DNA of 64,000 nt from Nostoc carneum NIES-2107 (GTDB lineage Bacteria; Cyanobacteriota; Cyanobacteriia; Cyanobacteriales; Nostocaceae): NCBI GenBank assembly GCA_002368155.1, contig AP018180.1, positions 1,508,777 through 1,572,776 of the forward strand, read 5' to 3'. Of the stretch, positions 33,893 through 43,617 are shown in pieces. Below the pieces are notes generated by a model that was not told where the DNA came from, ran no database searches, and saw only the letters and a list, made by a program, of their open reading frames with translations. Both the position numbers and the translations under genes were made by a program. Within the stretch, counting starts at the first letter, position 1. Each line of letters starts with the position of its first letter.

Positions 33893-34819
33893 ATGGATTT
33901 ACTGCGATCGCTACCGCTGGGACTTTATTTAGAAGAACCTCAAACTTGGCTGCATAGAATTGATCCCCGCGTCAAGTTTGCTTGGTTGATGAGTTTGCTC
34001 ACCAGTTATTTATTTGCCCCTATCGAATGGCGGGTACTGCTAGTCATAGTATTGATTTTTGTGACTCTCACTGCCAGAATTCCTAAAAGAGTATGGCAGC
34101 AGCAAATGGGCTGGTTATTACTATTGTCGGTTCTGGTCTTATTAATTGCCGCTATCAGCCCCGATGGTTTAGGTGTAAATTATCAGCCCCGCCTACCTGC
34201 CAACGAGCAAATTTTAACTCAGCCATCCACAGCCAAACCGCCAAATGTTGATGAAAAAGCAGAATTTGGCAATAAAGAATATAGATATGTGCTATTTCAC
34301 CAAGGGCCAGTCAAAGTCAATCGTCGTTCTTTAGATTTAGCGGTGCGCCTAAGTACGATTTTATTTACCGTAATTTATAGTACTAACCTGTATCTGCTCA
34401 CCACAGCACCAGAAGAAATCACAGCAGGACTGGAAAGCTTAATGCAACCACTGCGACGGCTGAAGTTACCTGTAACAGAAGTAGCTTTAACTTTAACTTT
34501 ATCTTTGCGGTTTATTCCTCTAGTCTTAGAAGAAGTGCAGAATTTAGTGCGATCGGTAATGACTAGGGCGATTAATTGGAAAAAGCTAGGGATCAAAGGC
34601 GCAGTCAAAGTTTGGATGATTGTAGCAGAGAGATTATTAGAAAATTTGCTACTTCGTGCCGCACAAATGGCGAGTGCAATGATGGTGCGAGGTTTTACCA
34701 GTCCTAACGAGCATCGCGTATTGTGGCATGACCTACGCTTAAAAAGGTGGGACTGGTTCGCGATCGCAATTTTAAGCTTATTTTGGGGCGTGCGCCTATT
34801 ACTCGGCATCCAAGTTTGA
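33893..34819 (+). CDS. ecfT: Energy-coupling factor transporter membrane protein EcfT (CbiQ-like)
   Basis: The shared T-subunit of ECF vitamin/metal importers, linking ATPases to a substrate-binding S protein. 308 residues with about five hydrophobic segments (MSLLTSYLFA, LLVIVLIFVTLTA, LLLLSVLVLLIAAIS, TILFTVIYSTNLYLL, FAIAILSLFWGVRLL). The cytoplasmic coupling region carries the Ala-Arg-Gly-type motif in AAQMASAMMVRGFTSP (~258-273). Start: ATG preceded by an AATCTAAAATCTAAAATT repeat without a clear ribosome binding site. ATPase and S components are not in the window; the substrate is unknown. Confidence 0.88.
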   Translation: MDLLRSLPLGLYLEEPQTWLHRIDPRVKFAWLMSLLTSYLFAPIEWRVLLVIVLIFVTLTARIPKRVWQQQMGWLLLLSVLVLLIAAISPDGLGVNYQPRLPANEQILTQPSTAKPPNVDEKAEFGNKEYRYVLFHQGPVKVNRRSLDLAVRLSTILFTVIYSTNLYLLTTAPEEITAGLESLMQPLRRLKLPVTEVALTLTLSLRFIPLVLEEVQNLVRSVMTRAINWKKLGIKGAVKVWMIVAERLLENLLLRAAQMASAMMVRGFTSPNEHRVLWHDLRLKRWDWFAIAILSLFWGVRLLLGIQV

Positions 34820-34908
34820 GTTTTAGACAGCCGCGATTAGAGACGAAAAACTCCGACAACCTCTAACCCTTTATTAATTACGAATTACGAATTACGAATT
34901 AGTAATTT

Positions 34909-36480
34909 ATGATGACCCACCCTTGGTATTGGCGATCGCTTCCTTTAAAAAATCGTACTGGTTCCGAAGTATTCGCGGCTTTATTTCGCCCCACTCATCA
35001 ATCTGAAATCGCCACCCTACTAGAAAGCACCTACCCCACGCCAAAAAACCATCCCCAACTCAATCGCTATTCAATTTGTGCCGGCGCACCTCGCATCATC
35101 AATGGTGTCCCCCAAATATGGACACCCGCACTAGGAAAAGTTCTACCCTTTTTATCCGACTTACTAGAAAACAGAGGAATCGGACAACAAATAATTTCCC
35201 CCTCATCCCCCCCACCTCACCTCCCCTTCACCGGCGGTTGGCTGGGATGGTTGGGTTATGACATAGCCTGGGAGATTGAACAACTACCGCAAAATAAATG
35301 CGATCGCTTGCCGTTTCCTGTAGCTTTTTGGTATGAGCCAGATTGTTTTGCCATTTTGGATCACACTGAACAAATTCTTTGGCTAGCGGCTAGCGATGAG
35401 AGTAAATTAGATGATTTACAGGAAAAATTAGCTAAAAAAGCCGCAATTCTCCATCAAGAAGCCTTAGAAAACAATCGCAAAATTCAAGATTACGCTATCT
35501 CCCCCCGCTTCCAGACATCACAATCAGATTACGAGACAGCCGTTAACCAGGCGAAAAAATATATTCAGGCGGGAGACATTTTTCAAGCCAATTTGTCATT
35601 GCGATTTGAAGCCACTACAGCCGCTTCTGGTTGGTCAATTTATCAAACATTGCAGCGGATTAATCCTTCTCCTTTCGCTAGTTATTGGCAAACACCTTGG
35701 GGAGAAGTGATGAGCTGTTCCCCCGAAAGGTTAGTGTTATTGCAAAATGGCCAAGCCGAAACTCGACCGATCGCCGGGACGCGATCGCGGGGGATCACGC
35801 CAGAACAAGACATTCAGCTAGCACAAGAATTGCTGAGTAACACCAAAGAACGCGCCGAACACATCATGCTGGTGGATTTGGAACGTAATGATTTAGGGCG
35901 AGTTTGTGAATGGGGGACTGTGTGTGTTGATGAATTGCTAACAATTGAGCGCTATAGCCACGTTATGCATCTTGTTAGTAATGTCAAAGGTCACTTAAAA
36001 AGCGATCGCACCGCCATCGATTTAATTCGCGCCCTTTTCCCTGGTGGCACAATTACAGGGTGTCCCAAAGTTCGTTGCATGGAAATTATTGAAGAACTAG
36101 AACTAGTGCGACGCAGTTTATTCTACGGTTCCTGCGGCTATTTAGATTGGCGCGGTAACTTAGACTTAAATATTTTAATCCGTACCCTCTTACTAGCTCC
36201 AGCTCCAGGGGAACAGGGGATCAGCGAAAATTATCTTAACTCCCAACTCCCAACTCCCCACTCTTGTACAGACGCGATTCATCGCGTCTCTCCCACTCCC
36301 AACTCTTGTACAGACGCGATTCATCGCGTCTCTCCAACTCAGCACTCAGCACTCAACATCGTTTGGGGACAAGTTGGCGCAGGTATTGTCGCTGATAGTG
36401 ATCCTGAGCGAGAATGGTATGAATCTCTGCACAAAGCTCAGGCACAATTGGTAGCACTGAATATGCTAAATCATCAATAG
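34909..36480 (+). CDS. Anthranilate / para-aminobenzoate synthase component I (chorismate-binding), with repeat-derived insertion
   Basis: Aminates chorismate, with a glutaminase partner, for folate (PabB) or tryptophan (TrpE). 523 residues. Family motifs: SCSPERLV, PIAGTRSRG, VDLERNDLGRV, SHVMHLVSNVKG, FPGGTITGCPKVRCMEIIEELE and YGSCGYLDWRG. PIAGT is TrpE-like, whereas the N-terminal WxRSLPL and overall length resemble cyanobacterial PabB, so the product is left open. Between NILIRTLLLAP and IVWGQVGAGIVADSDPEREW there are about 40 extra residues made of STRR-like and palindromic repeat DNA read in frame (SCTDAIHRVSPT twice). The leader is an AATTACGAATTACG repeat. Confidence 0.87.
   Translation: MMTHPWYWRSLPLKNRTGSEVFAALFRPTHQSEIATLLESTYPTPKNHPQLNRYSICAGAPRIINGVPQIWTPALGKVLPFLSDLLENRGIGQQIISPSSPPPHLPFTGGWLGWLGYDIAWEIEQLPQNKCDRLPFPVAFWYEPDCFAILDHTEQILWLAASDESKLDDLQEKLAKKAAILHQEALENNRKIQDYAISPRFQTSQSDYETAVNQAKKYIQAGDIFQANLSLRFEATTAASGWSIYQTLQRINPSPFASYWQTPWGEVMSCSPERLVLLQNGQAETRPIAGTRSRGITPEQDIQLAQELLSNTKERAEHIMLVDLERNDLGRVCEWGTVCVDELLTIERYSHVMHLVSNVKGHLKSDRTAIDLIRALFPGGTITGCPKVRCMEIIEELELVRRSLFYGSCGYLDWRGNLDLNILIRTLLLAPAPGEQGISENYLNSQLPTPHSCTDAIHRVSPTPNSCTDAIHRVSPTQHSALNIVWGQVGAGIVADSDPEREWYESLHKAQAQLVALNMLNHQ
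36235..36358. repeat. Palindromic repeat pair inside a coding sequence
   Basis: Two copies of CTTGTACAGACGCGATTCAT with the palindrome GACGCGATTCATCGCGTC at 36271-36288 and 36313-36330. They are surrounded by CCCAACTC heptamer-like words and CAGCACTCAGCACTCA. Relatives with the same palindrome are at 37327-37344 and 53564-53581, both intergenic. Confidence 0.85.
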
Positions 36481-37000
36481 TGTACCCTTGGCGATTGTGT
36501 GCCGACAGGCGAAAATTGTGGCAGCATTAAAAGAGGTTTATGCACACAGAAGTCTAAGGGCTGAATTTTATCTTGAGAAACCTTGCATGACATATCCCTT
36601 GGTCGTTCTTTACAGGAGATAAAATGGCTGATATTTTCTGAGCCTTACCCTACATAGCACCTGAATGTAGGTTTCCCAGGCGAAATTGCCATTACTCTTG
36701 TTGTTGTCCCCTACTAGTACAGCAAGCGCAAACACCAAACTAGCAACTCAAAATTAGCGAAAAGCTTATTTAATCAACTTTTTGGTGCCTTAATTTTGAG
36801 TTTCGCGTAGCGCTACTAGCTTCAATACTGCCTTTAAAACACTAGATCAAGGGCTTGGCAAACACCACTCTACAGCAAACATTGTTGTATTTCGCGTAAA
36901 TTTGCACAAATATTCTTACGAAAGCGGTGTATCATCGTCTGAATGTTTGTACTAAAACTGCGGAAAGATATAAAAAATAGACGCTTACCTTGACCACTAA
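36481..37000. promoter_or_regulatory. pipX upstream region
   Basis: 520 bp with no gene. A perfect 12-bp inverted repeat, AACTCAAAATTA (36745-36756) and TAATTTTGAGTT (36791-36802), encloses a 34-nt loop. It might be the end of a small RNA or an operator. A pipX promoter must lie here, but I found no clear GTA-N8-TAC NtcA box near the start. Confidence 0.4.
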
Positions 37001-37279
37001 ATGAATTCAGAAAACTCAGAAACTTACATTAATCATCCGACCTGGGGTCTCCTTTACAGAATCTGTATGGTTGACGAGACCCAGGATTTGTTCACTACAC
37101 TTTATGCCCAACGTTTATTTTTTTTGGTAACAAATGACATCAAAGGTATAAAATTTCAGCCCATAGGCCGCACCGAAGCCAGAATGATGTTGGAAAATCG
37201 CTTGCGTACTCTGCGTCGCACCGGTCATTCTCAGGAGTACGAGCAACTTCACAGTGTTTTCCAACGCACATTCCAATAA
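37001..37279 (+). CDS. pipX: PII-interacting protein PipX
   Basis: PipX is the switch protein of cyanobacterial nitrogen control. It binds and activates NtcA when 2-oxoglutarate is high and is sequestered by PII (GlnB) when it is low. Exactly 92 residues, the family's usual length. The N-terminal Tudor-like domain (HPTWGLLYRICMVDETQDLF, LYAQRLFFLVTNDIKGIKF) and two C-terminal helices (GRTEARMMLENRLRTLRR and QEYEQLHSVFQRTF) match the known pattern closely. It lies upstream of pipY on the same strand, the conserved order. Confidence 0.97.
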   Translation: MNSENSETYINHPTWGLLYRICMVDETQDLFTTLYAQRLFFLVTNDIKGIKFQPIGRTEARMMLENRLRTLRRTGHSQEYEQLHSVFQRTFQ

Positions 37280-37586
37280 GAAGCAGGGGAGCAGGGAGCA
37301 GGGGAGCTAATCTTCACTCTTGTACAGACGCGATTAATCGCGTCTCTCCAACTTGCGCGTCTCTCCAACTCGCCATTAATCGCGTCTCTCCCACCCAGCA
37401 CTTTGCTAGACCTAGAAACTGCTGTAATGTAGGGGATCGTTAATTTTGAATTTTGGATTGTGAATTGTGAATTGCGATCGCAGCGAAGTGATATCCAATT
37501 AAAAAAATGATTGCGATGGAGTCACACAAGTCTCAACCAGACAGCAATTCCCAATCCAAAATCTAAGATCTAAAATCTAAAATTGT
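37280..37586. other. pipX-pipY intergenic repeats
   Basis: It holds a GAGCAGGGGAGC stretch and the palindromic repeat GACGCGATTAATCGCGTC (37327-37344) with broken extra arms up to about 37400. An AATCTAAAATCTAAAATT-type repeat abuts the pipY start. In many cyanobacteria pipX and pipY are close; here repeats separate them by 307 bp. Confidence 0.6.
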
Positions 37587-38264
37587 ATGATTAGTTCCAT
37601 TGGCGAACGCATTACCAAAATTAGCTCCTCCCTACCTTCCTCTGTACGCTTGATTGCAGTTAGCAAAACAGTGCCGGTGGAAATGATGCGCTCTGCATAC
37701 GCCGCCGGAATCCGCGATTTTGCCGAAAGCCGGATTCAAGAAGCTGCGAAAAAGCAAGCCGAATTACAAGATTTAAGCGATATTACCTGGCACTTCATTG
37801 GGCATTTGCAAAGCAACAAAGCCAAAAAAGCCCTAGAACAATTTTCCTGGATTCACTCTGTCGATAATTTGCAGTTAGCACAGCGCTTGGATCAATTAGC
37901 AGAACAATTGGGGGTGAATCCTAATGTCTGTCTGCAAGTCAAAATTCTTCCCGATCCCAACAAAGGCGGCTGGAATATACCACAACTGTTAAATGACTTA
38001 TCCGTAATTAATCAATATAAAAATTTACATATTCAAGGTTTAATGACAATTCCGCCTTTAGGATTAAATGAGGCGGAAATTTTAAATGTATTTAATACTA
38101 CTTCAGACCTAGCAAAAACCATTAGGGATCAAGACTGGTCGCACATTGAGATGCAGCACTTGTCGATGGGGATGTCTAGTGACTATCACCTAGCCGTAGA
38201 AGCAGGAGCAACGATGGTAAGGTTAGGAACCATCTTGTTTGGCGATCGCACTGAGAGAATGTGA
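37587..38264 (+). CDS. pipY: PipY, YggS-family pyridoxal-phosphate homeostasis protein
   Basis: A single-domain TIM-barrel PLP-binding protein (COG0325) that keeps vitamin B6 and amino acid pools in balance; in cyanobacteria it is linked to pipX. 225 residues. The PLP lysine is in LIAVSKTVPVE (~22-32). Family motifs include FAESRIQEAAKKQ, WHFIGHLQSNKAK, WIHSVDNLQLA, GLMTIPP, and HLSMGMSSDYHLAVEAGATMVRLGT near the C-terminus. The ATG is preceded directly by repeat DNA and lacks a clear ribosome binding site. Confidence 0.95.
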   Translation: MISSIGERITKISSSLPSSVRLIAVSKTVPVEMMRSAYAAGIRDFAESRIQEAAKKQAELQDLSDITWHFIGHLQSNKAKKALEQFSWIHSVDNLQLAQRLDQLAEQLGVNPNVCLQVKILPDPNKGGWNIPQLLNDLSVINQYKNLHIQGLMTIPPLGLNEAEILNVFNTTSDLAKTIRDQDWSHIEMQHLSMGMSSDYHLAVEAGATMVRLGTILFGDRTERM

Positions 38265-38630
38265 GAATAATATTCAATTGCCTGTAGATATTGGTATCAG
38301 AAGCTTTCAGCCGTTTTTGAGAAGGCTTCTCAAAGAGAATATTGCAACAAGTAACAAAATATATAGTTTGACCACAAGTTTGATCTCCGAAAAATCAGGT
38401 GGAAATAAACTTTCATTCGGAGAAACATTCGTATATAATCTTGACTCATTATCGCGTTTAGGTAATCATGCAGATGCAATCAACCACATCTGTTATCCAC
38501 CTAAGCCTGTAGTAGAAACTACCGCTAGTATTAGAATTGCTGAATAAGGCATCCATGTAGCGATCAAAGCTGGCTACATTGATTTATAGTCAGGTAAAAA
38601 TAAAGCTAAATTGCACCAGGAGCGTACACA
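38265..38630. other. pipY-sepF intergenic region
   Basis: 366 bp. A frame opening from TTG 38239 runs to 38547 and overlaps the end of pipY; it has no recognised feature and I do not call it a gene. It might be an old gene remnant. A short hairpin AGAAGG-CTTCT lies near 38320-38333. The sepF ribosome binding site AGGAG is at about 38619. Confidence 0.4.
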
Positions 38631-39221
38631 ATGAACAATATATTTTCTAAACTAAGAGACTTTGTTGGACTAAATGAACAAGTAGAATACGAATACTACG
38701 AAGAAGAACCAGAAACCGAAAGCTACCAAAATCTCTATCAAGAAGAGAATCCCCAACCAGCACCACAAGAACCTGTGGCAGCAAATCGACGTTGGCGGGA
38801 GCCCATGCCTACAATGAGTAATGACGTAGCCACAGGTTCAAAATCAATGGGGAATGTAATAGGTATGCCAGGCGCAATTAACGGAATTTCGGAAGTATTA
38901 GTACTTGAGCCACGCACATTTGAAGAAATGCCTCAAGCAATTCAAGCCTTGCGTGAGCGTAAATCAGTAGTATTAAATTTAACAATTATGGATCCCGACC
39001 AAGCTCAACGGGCGGTAGATTTTGTAGCAGGTGGTACATACGCATTAGATGGACATCAAGAACGTATTGGAGAAAGTATCTTTTTGTTTACACCCAGCTG
39101 TGTGCAAGTTAGCACTCACGGCGGAGTTATTCACGAAGTACCGCAACCACCCGCACGTCCTCGGACAACAACTCCAACACCTGCATGGGGCAATGAAGTT
39201 AACCGGATGGCAGCACAATAA
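38631..39221 (+). CDS. sepF: Cell division protein SepF
   Basis: SepF tethers and bundles FtsZ at the septum and is essential in cyanobacteria. 196 residues: an N-terminal amphipathic helix ([14 protein letters not shown]), an acidic Gln/Pro-rich linker (~15-75), then the SepF core (~85-170) with [41 protein letters not shown] and [16 protein letters not shown] proline/threonine-rich tail ends the protein. The ATG has AGGAG about 9 nt upstream. It lies between pipY and proC, the gene order seen in other cyanobacteria. Confidence 0.96.
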   Translation: MNNIFSKLRDFVGLNEQVEYEYYEEEPETESYQNLYQEENPQPAPQEPVAANRRWREPMPTMSNDVATGSKSMGNVIGMPGAINGISEVLVLEPRTFEEMPQAIQALRERKSVVLNLTIMDPDQAQRAVDFVAGGTYALDGHQERIGESIFLFTPSCVQVSTHGGVIHEVPQPPARPRTTTPTPAWGNEVNRMAAQ

Positions 39222-39352
39222 AGGTAAAGTAGTCAAGGGTCAAGGGTCAAGGGTCAAGGGTCAAGGGTCAAGAATTAATTTTTTGACTTTTGACTTTTGA
39301 CTCTGGACTCTGGACTAATAAAAGTATTGACTATTGGCTATTGAACTAATTA
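39222..39352. repeat. GGTCAAG/TTTTGAC heptamer array
   Basis: Tandem GGTCAAG units (~39236-39272), then TTTTGAC units and CTCTGGA units. It fills the space between sepF and proC. The arms are loosely complementary (GGTCAA / TTGACC). Confidence 0.8.
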
Positions 39353-40174
39353 ATGACTATTAAATTTGGTTTAATTGGTGGCGGGGTAATGGGAGAAGCG
39401 CTATTATCCCGCCTTATTGCGCGTGAAATTTATCAACCATCAGAAGTTATAGTTAGCGAACCCCAACCTGCGCGCCAGAATTTTTTAAAACAGCAATATA
39501 ACGTGGCAGTAACTACCGATAATCGCCTGGTGTTAGAGCAAACTCAGGAAGTTGTATTATTGGCAGTGAAACCGCAAGTGTTCAGTGCGATCGCTCAAGA
39601 AGTAGCAGAGATGATCGATCTGAAAATTACTGAACACTCACCCCTATTAATTTCTATTTTGGCAGGTGTGCCTTTAAGTCAGCTAGAAGCTGCATTTGCC
39701 AGATTGCCAGTCATTAGAGCCATGCCCAATACACCCGCCACAGTCGGAGCAGGAATGACAGCAATTTGCTCAGGTGCTTACACCAACGCCAAACACCACC
39801 AAATAGCCCAGCAAATATTTGCCGCCGTGGGAGAAGTGGTAGAAGTTTCGGAATACTTAATGGATGCAGTCACAGGACTCTCCGGAAGCGGCCCGGCTTA
39901 CGTAGCGCTCATGGTAGAAGCACTCGCTGATGGCGGAGTAGCCGCAGGTTTACCCAGAGCGATCGCCAATCAACTAGCCTTACAAACAGTACTCGGAACC
40001 GCCACACTCTTACACGAGAGCAAAATGCACCCCGCAGAATTAAAAGACCGTGTCACCAGCCCCGGTGGTACAACAATTGCCGGTATCGCCCAACTAGAAA
40101 AAGGCGCATTCCGCTCCGCTTTAATCGAAGCAGTGAAAGCAGCCACCGAGCGATCGCAGGAGTTGGGGAAGTGA
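39353..40174 (+). CDS. proC: Pyrroline-5-carboxylate reductase
   Basis: Last step of proline synthesis: reduces pyrroline-5-carboxylate with NAD(P)H. 273 residues. An N-terminal Rossmann domain has [16 protein letters not shown] (~6-21), followed by [33 protein letters not shown] and the signature [22 protein letters not shown] (~180-201). The dimerisation domain ends with [19 protein letters not shown]. Normal length. It is the last gene of the pipX-pipY-sepF-proC cluster, followed by a long STRR array. Confidence 0.97.
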   Translation: MTIKFGLIGGGVMGEALLSRLIAREIYQPSEVIVSEPQPARQNFLKQQYNVAVTTDNRLVLEQTQEVVLLAVKPQVFSAIAQEVAEMIDLKITEHSPLLISILAGVPLSQLEAAFARLPVIRAMPNTPATVGAGMTAICSGAYTNAKHHQIAQQIFAAVGEVVEVSEYLMDAVTGLSGSGPAYVALMVEALADGGVAAGLPRAIANQLALQTVLGTATLLHESKMHPAELKDRVTSPGGTTIAGIAQLEKGAFRSALIEAVKAATERSQELGK

Positions 40175-40545
40175 GGGATTGGGGATTGGGGATTGGGGAC
40201 TGGGGACTGGGGACTGGGGACTGGGGACGAGGGACTGGGGACGAGGGACTGGGGACTGGGGACTGGGGACGAGGGACTGGGGACTGGGGACTGGGGAACT
40301 CGGGGCCCCCTCTGGGGATAAGGGGTAATGGGGACTAGGGACTGGGATGAAGGAGATGAGGTAGACAAGGGGCCAAGGGAAGAAAAGCAATACCCAATAC
40401 CCAATACCCAATACCCAATACCCAATACCCAATACCCAATCCCCAATACCCAATCCCCAATACCCAATCCCCAATACCCAATCCCCAATACCCAATACCC
40501 AATACCCAATACCCAATACCCAATCCCCAATCCCCAACCCCCCAT
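40175..40545. repeat. Large STRR1 heptamer array with opposed arms
   Basis: The left half (~40177-40300) is GGGGACT/GGGGATT heptamers with GGGGACGAGGGACT variants. The right half (~40388-40542) is CCCAATA and CCCCAAT heptamers on the same strand. The two halves are thus largely inverse and could form a long imperfect hairpin. Between them is an insert containing GGGGCCCCCTCTGGGGATAA, which also occurs near 44305 and, inverted, near 47055. Confidence 0.9.
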
Positions 40546-40604
40546 TCCAAAGTTGACAAAATAGCCGTTAATATAGTAGACAGTCTGGTTGCAAATTTGA
40601 TTGA

Positions 40605-43274
40605 GTGAACTATCCCGCACCGTCCCAAGAAGTTGACCTAGAGTCAATATTTCCTTTTCATCTAGATCAATTCCAAAAAGATGCGATCGCGTCCCTCAAT
40701 GCTGGTCGTTCTGTAGTCGTTTGTGCGCCTACAGGTTCGGGCAAAACGTTGGTGGGTGAATATGCTATTTATCGTGCTCTGGCGCGAGGTAAACGCGTAT
40801 TTTACACTACTCCTTTAAAGGCGCTGTCGAATCAAAAGTTACGTGATTTCCGCGAAAAATTCGGGTTTGAGCAGGTCGGTCTGTTAACTGGAGATGCCTC
40901 CATTAACAGGGATGCGCCGATTGTGGTGATGACTACAGAAATTTTCCGCAATATGCTCTACGGCACACCCATAGGGCAAGTTGGCATATCTTTAGTAGAT
41001 GTGGAAGCGGTGGTACTAGATGAGTGCCACTACATGAACGATCGCCAACGCGGAACTGTTTGGGAAGAATCTATTATTTATTGTCCCCGTGAAGTGCAAT
41101 TGGTGGCGCTGTCGGCAACGGTTGCCAATAGCGATCAGCTCACCGATTGGCTAAATCGCGTTCACGGGCCTACTGACCTGATTTACTCCGATTTTCGCCC
41201 CGTACCTTTAGAATTTCACTTTTGCAATCCCAAAGGATTGTTTCCCCTACTCAACGACAGCAAAAACAAAATTAACCCCCGCCTAGCCAATAGGGGAAAA
41301 AGGCGACCAGCAGACAAGGGCAAAGGTGGTAGGCCAGAAGCTCCCAGCATAATTTATACCTTGAATCAGCTACAGCAACGGGATATGCTACCCGCCATTT
41401 ACTTTATCTTCAGTCGGCGGGGGTGTGATAAAGCTGTGGCAGAGGTGGGTGATTTATGGCTGGTAAATAATGATGAATCCCAGATTTTGCGCCGTCAAAT
41501 TGATGACTTTTTAAGCCGCAACCCCGAAGCGGGACGTTCGGGACAAATTGCGCCTCTCTATCGCGGAATTGCAGCTCACCATGCGGGAATTTTACCTGCC
41601 TGGAAAGTGCTAGTAGAAGAACTATTCCAGCAGGGGCTAATTAAGGTTGTATTTGCCACCGAAACACTAGCAGCGGGAATTAATATGCCCGCCCGTACCA
41701 CTGTAATTTCCACCCTTTCCAAACGTACCGACACCGGACATCGCCTGTTGAACGCTTCCGAATTCTTGCAAATGGCAGGACGCGCTGGTCGGCGTGGTAT
41801 GGATTTACAAGGTCATGTAGTTACAGTACAAACCCCCTTTGAAGGTTCCAAAGAAGCGGCATATTTAGCAACCTCCAAACCAGACCCTCTAGTTAGCCAG
41901 TTTACCCCCAGTTACGGGATGGTACTGAATCTACTGCAAACCCATACATTGGACGAAACTAGAGAACTGATAGAACGCAGTTTTGGCCAGTACATGGCGA
42001 CTCTGCATTTACAGCCAAATTACGATGAGATTGCTGAACTGCAAGCCCAATTAAATCAACTGCAGGAGCAAATCGCCGCAGTTGATGAAAATGAACTGGC
42101 TGTGTATGAGAAATTGCGCCAACGGTTGAAAGTAGAACGGCAATTATTAAAAACTCTGCAACAGCAAGCACAGGAAGACAGACAAGAACAATTAGCAATG
42201 ATGTTGGGCTTTGCTGTCTCCGGGACAATGTTGAGTCTCAAAGGCAAAAACATTACAGTTCCGACACCAATTACAGCCGTGTTAATTGGTAAAACATCTG
42301 GTGAGCAAACACCTTACTTGGTCTGCTTAGGACGAGATAATCGATGGTATGTAGGCACAACCGAAGATATCGTGGATTTGTATGCCGAATTACCACGAAT
42401 TGATATCCCACCGGAGATTTTGCCACCACCGGAACTAGTGTTTAAGCCGGGACAGATATACCGTGGTGACGCACAAACAGCAGCTATTGCCCAAAGAATT
42501 CTGCAACCAGAGGAATCTTTATATATGGCTCCAGAAGTTGCAGAACAACTCAGCCGTGTAACTGCTGTACAAGAGCAATTAGAAGCCCATCCTGTGTATC
42601 AATCGGGTAATGCTGGCGCTATTTTTAAACGTCGAGCACGTTATGTAGAACTAGAAGCCGAATTGCAACTGTTGCAAGAGCAAGTAGAGCAACAATCCCA
42701 ACATCATTGGGAAGAGTTTCTCAATTTAATTGAAATTTTGCAGCATTTTGGCTGTTTAGATAACTTAGTACCCACAGCATTAGGGCAAGTTGCTGCTGCT
42801 ATTCGGGGAGAGAATGAATTGTGGCTAGGTTTGGTATTAGCTAGTGGTGAACTCAATAATTTAGATCCGCACCATTTAGCCGCCGCAGCTGCAGCGTTAG
42901 TTACAGAAACGCCTCGCCCCGATAGCAAAGTGCGGTTTGACATCAGCAATCAAGTTGTAGATACTTTGGCAAAACTGCGGGGAATTCGCCGCCAGATGTT
43001 CCAAATCCAACGGCGGTATAACGTGGCACTGCCTATATGGTTAGAGTTTGAATTAATTGCCCTAGTCGAACAATGGGCACTAGGAATTGAGTGGACAGAA
43101 TTATGTGAAAATACGACCTTAGATGAAGGTGATGTGGTCAGAATATTACGCCGGACTTTGGATTTGTTATCTCAAATTCCCCATGTGCCGAATTTACCAG
43201 AGTCACTGCAACGCAATGCTTACCGCGCTATGCAGTTAATTGATAGGTTCCCTGTGAATGAGGTTGTGGAATAG
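40605..43274 (+). CDS. Ski2/Mtr4-like DExH-box RNA helicase
   Basis: 889 residues. It starts at GTG 40605 ([16 protein letters not shown]). Helicase core motifs: Q-like [11 protein letters not shown], Walker [17 protein letters not shown] (~38-53), motif [14 protein letters not shown], motif III LSATVAN, motif [16 protein letters not shown] and motif [15 protein letters not shown] long helical region (~470-530) and a C-terminal DSHCT-like helical bundle complete the Ski2/Mtr4 plan. These enzymes unwind RNA for degradation or processing. Bacterial members are common in cyanobacteria, but the substrate is unknown. It may be co-transcribed with proC, though a 430-bp repeat region separates them. 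Confidence 0.93.
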   Translation: MNYPAPSQEVDLESIFPFHLDQFQKDAIASLNAGRSVVVCAPTGSGKTLVGEYAIYRALARGKRVFYTTPLKALSNQKLRDFREKFGFEQVGLLTGDASINRDAPIVVMTTEIFRNMLYGTPIGQVGISLVDVEAVVLDECHYMNDRQRGTVWEESIIYCPREVQLVALSATVANSDQLTDWLNRVHGPTDLIYSDFRPVPLEFHFCNPKGLFPLLNDSKNKINPRLANRGKRRPADKGKGGRPEAPSIIYTLNQLQQRDMLPAIYFIFSRRGCDKAVAEVGDLWLVNNDESQILRRQIDDFLSRNPEAGRSGQIAPLYRGIAAHHAGILPAWKVLVEELFQQGLIKVVFATETLAAGINMPARTTVISTLSKRTDTGHRLLNASEFLQMAGRAGRRGMDLQGHVVTVQTPFEGSKEAAYLATSKPDPLVSQFTPSYGMVLNLLQTHTLDETRELIERSFGQYMATLHLQPNYDEIAELQAQLNQLQEQIAAVDENELAVYEKLRQRLKVERQLLKTLQQQAQEDRQEQLAMMLGFAVSGTMLSLKGKNITVPTPITAVLIGKTSGEQTPYLVCLGRDNRWYVGTTEDIVDLYAELPRIDIPPEILPPPELVFKPGQIYRGDAQTAAIAQRILQPEESLYMAPEVAEQLSRVTAVQEQLEAHPVYQSGNAGAIFKRRARYVELEAELQLLQEQVEQQSQHHWEEFLNLIEILQHFGCLDNLVPTALGQVAAAIRGENELWLGLVLASGELNNLDPHHLAAAAAALVTETPRPDSKVRFDISNQVVDTLAKLRGIRRQMFQIQRRYNVALPIWLEFELIALVEQWALGIEWTELCENTTLDEGDVVRILRRTLDLLSQIPHVPNLPESLQRNAYRAMQLIDRFPVNEVVE

Positions 43275-43400
43275 GGCATTGGGCATTGGGCATTGGGCAT
43301 TGAATTGGTAATGGAAATTTCTTCCTCATCTCCCTCATCTCCCTCATCTCCCTCATCTCCCTCATATTCCCCAGTCCCCAATCCCCAATCCCCATTAAGA
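43275..43400. repeat. STRR heptamers after the helicase gene
   Basis: GGGCATT units follow the helicase stop, then CCCTCAT/CTCCCTCAT units and CCCCAAT units. No gene. Confidence 0.8.
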
Positions 43401-43470
43401 ATTGATTTCAGGCGATCGCACATTGCCTTGACTCTTGACGAAGACAAATATACAATTCAGATTGATATAG

Positions 43471-43617
43471 AAGGGGAGTAGCTGCTGGCATGAAAAGCCA
43501 GCCCATCTGAGTCAACATACTGGCGATGAGCCTGGTTCAGATGACAAGTATCAAGTATTTGGCAGCGAGACCTTCACCGAGTTCACACCCAAAAGGGTGG
43601 AGCTTGGTGAGGTCTTT
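43471..43617 (+). promoter_or_regulatory. yybP-ykoY (manganese-sensing) riboswitch with terminator
   Basis: The conserved parts of this aptamer class are present in order: GGGGAGTAGC (43473-43482), a hairpin (CTGGC..GCCAG), the loop words GTCAACATACTGG (~43511) and GAGCCTGG, and the closing GCGAGACCTTCACC (43565-43578). The 3' arm also begins a terminator: GACCTTCACCGAGTTCACACCC, loop AAAA, complementary arm GGGTGGAGCTTGGTGAGGTC, then TTTT at 43614-43617. In this class Mn2+ binding favours the aptamer over the terminator and turns the gene on. The downstream gene is a GDT1-type manganese transporter, a good fit. Confidence 0.93.
43569..43617 (+). terminator. Riboswitch expression-platform terminator
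   Basis: A long stem with small mismatches around an AAAA loop, followed by TTTT. Its 5' arm overlaps the aptamer's last conserved segment (GAGACCTTCACC), so aptamer and terminator are mutually exclusive. Confidence 0.85.

Noticed and set aside
38239-38547. 102-codon frame starting with TTG inside pipY
   Set aside because: Overlaps the pipY end, has a weak start and no recognised motif; kept only as a possible remnant.
40175-40545. Tandem heptamer arrays considered as a CRISPR array
   Set aside because: Units are 7 bp with no spacers of 30-40 bp, and no cas genes are present.
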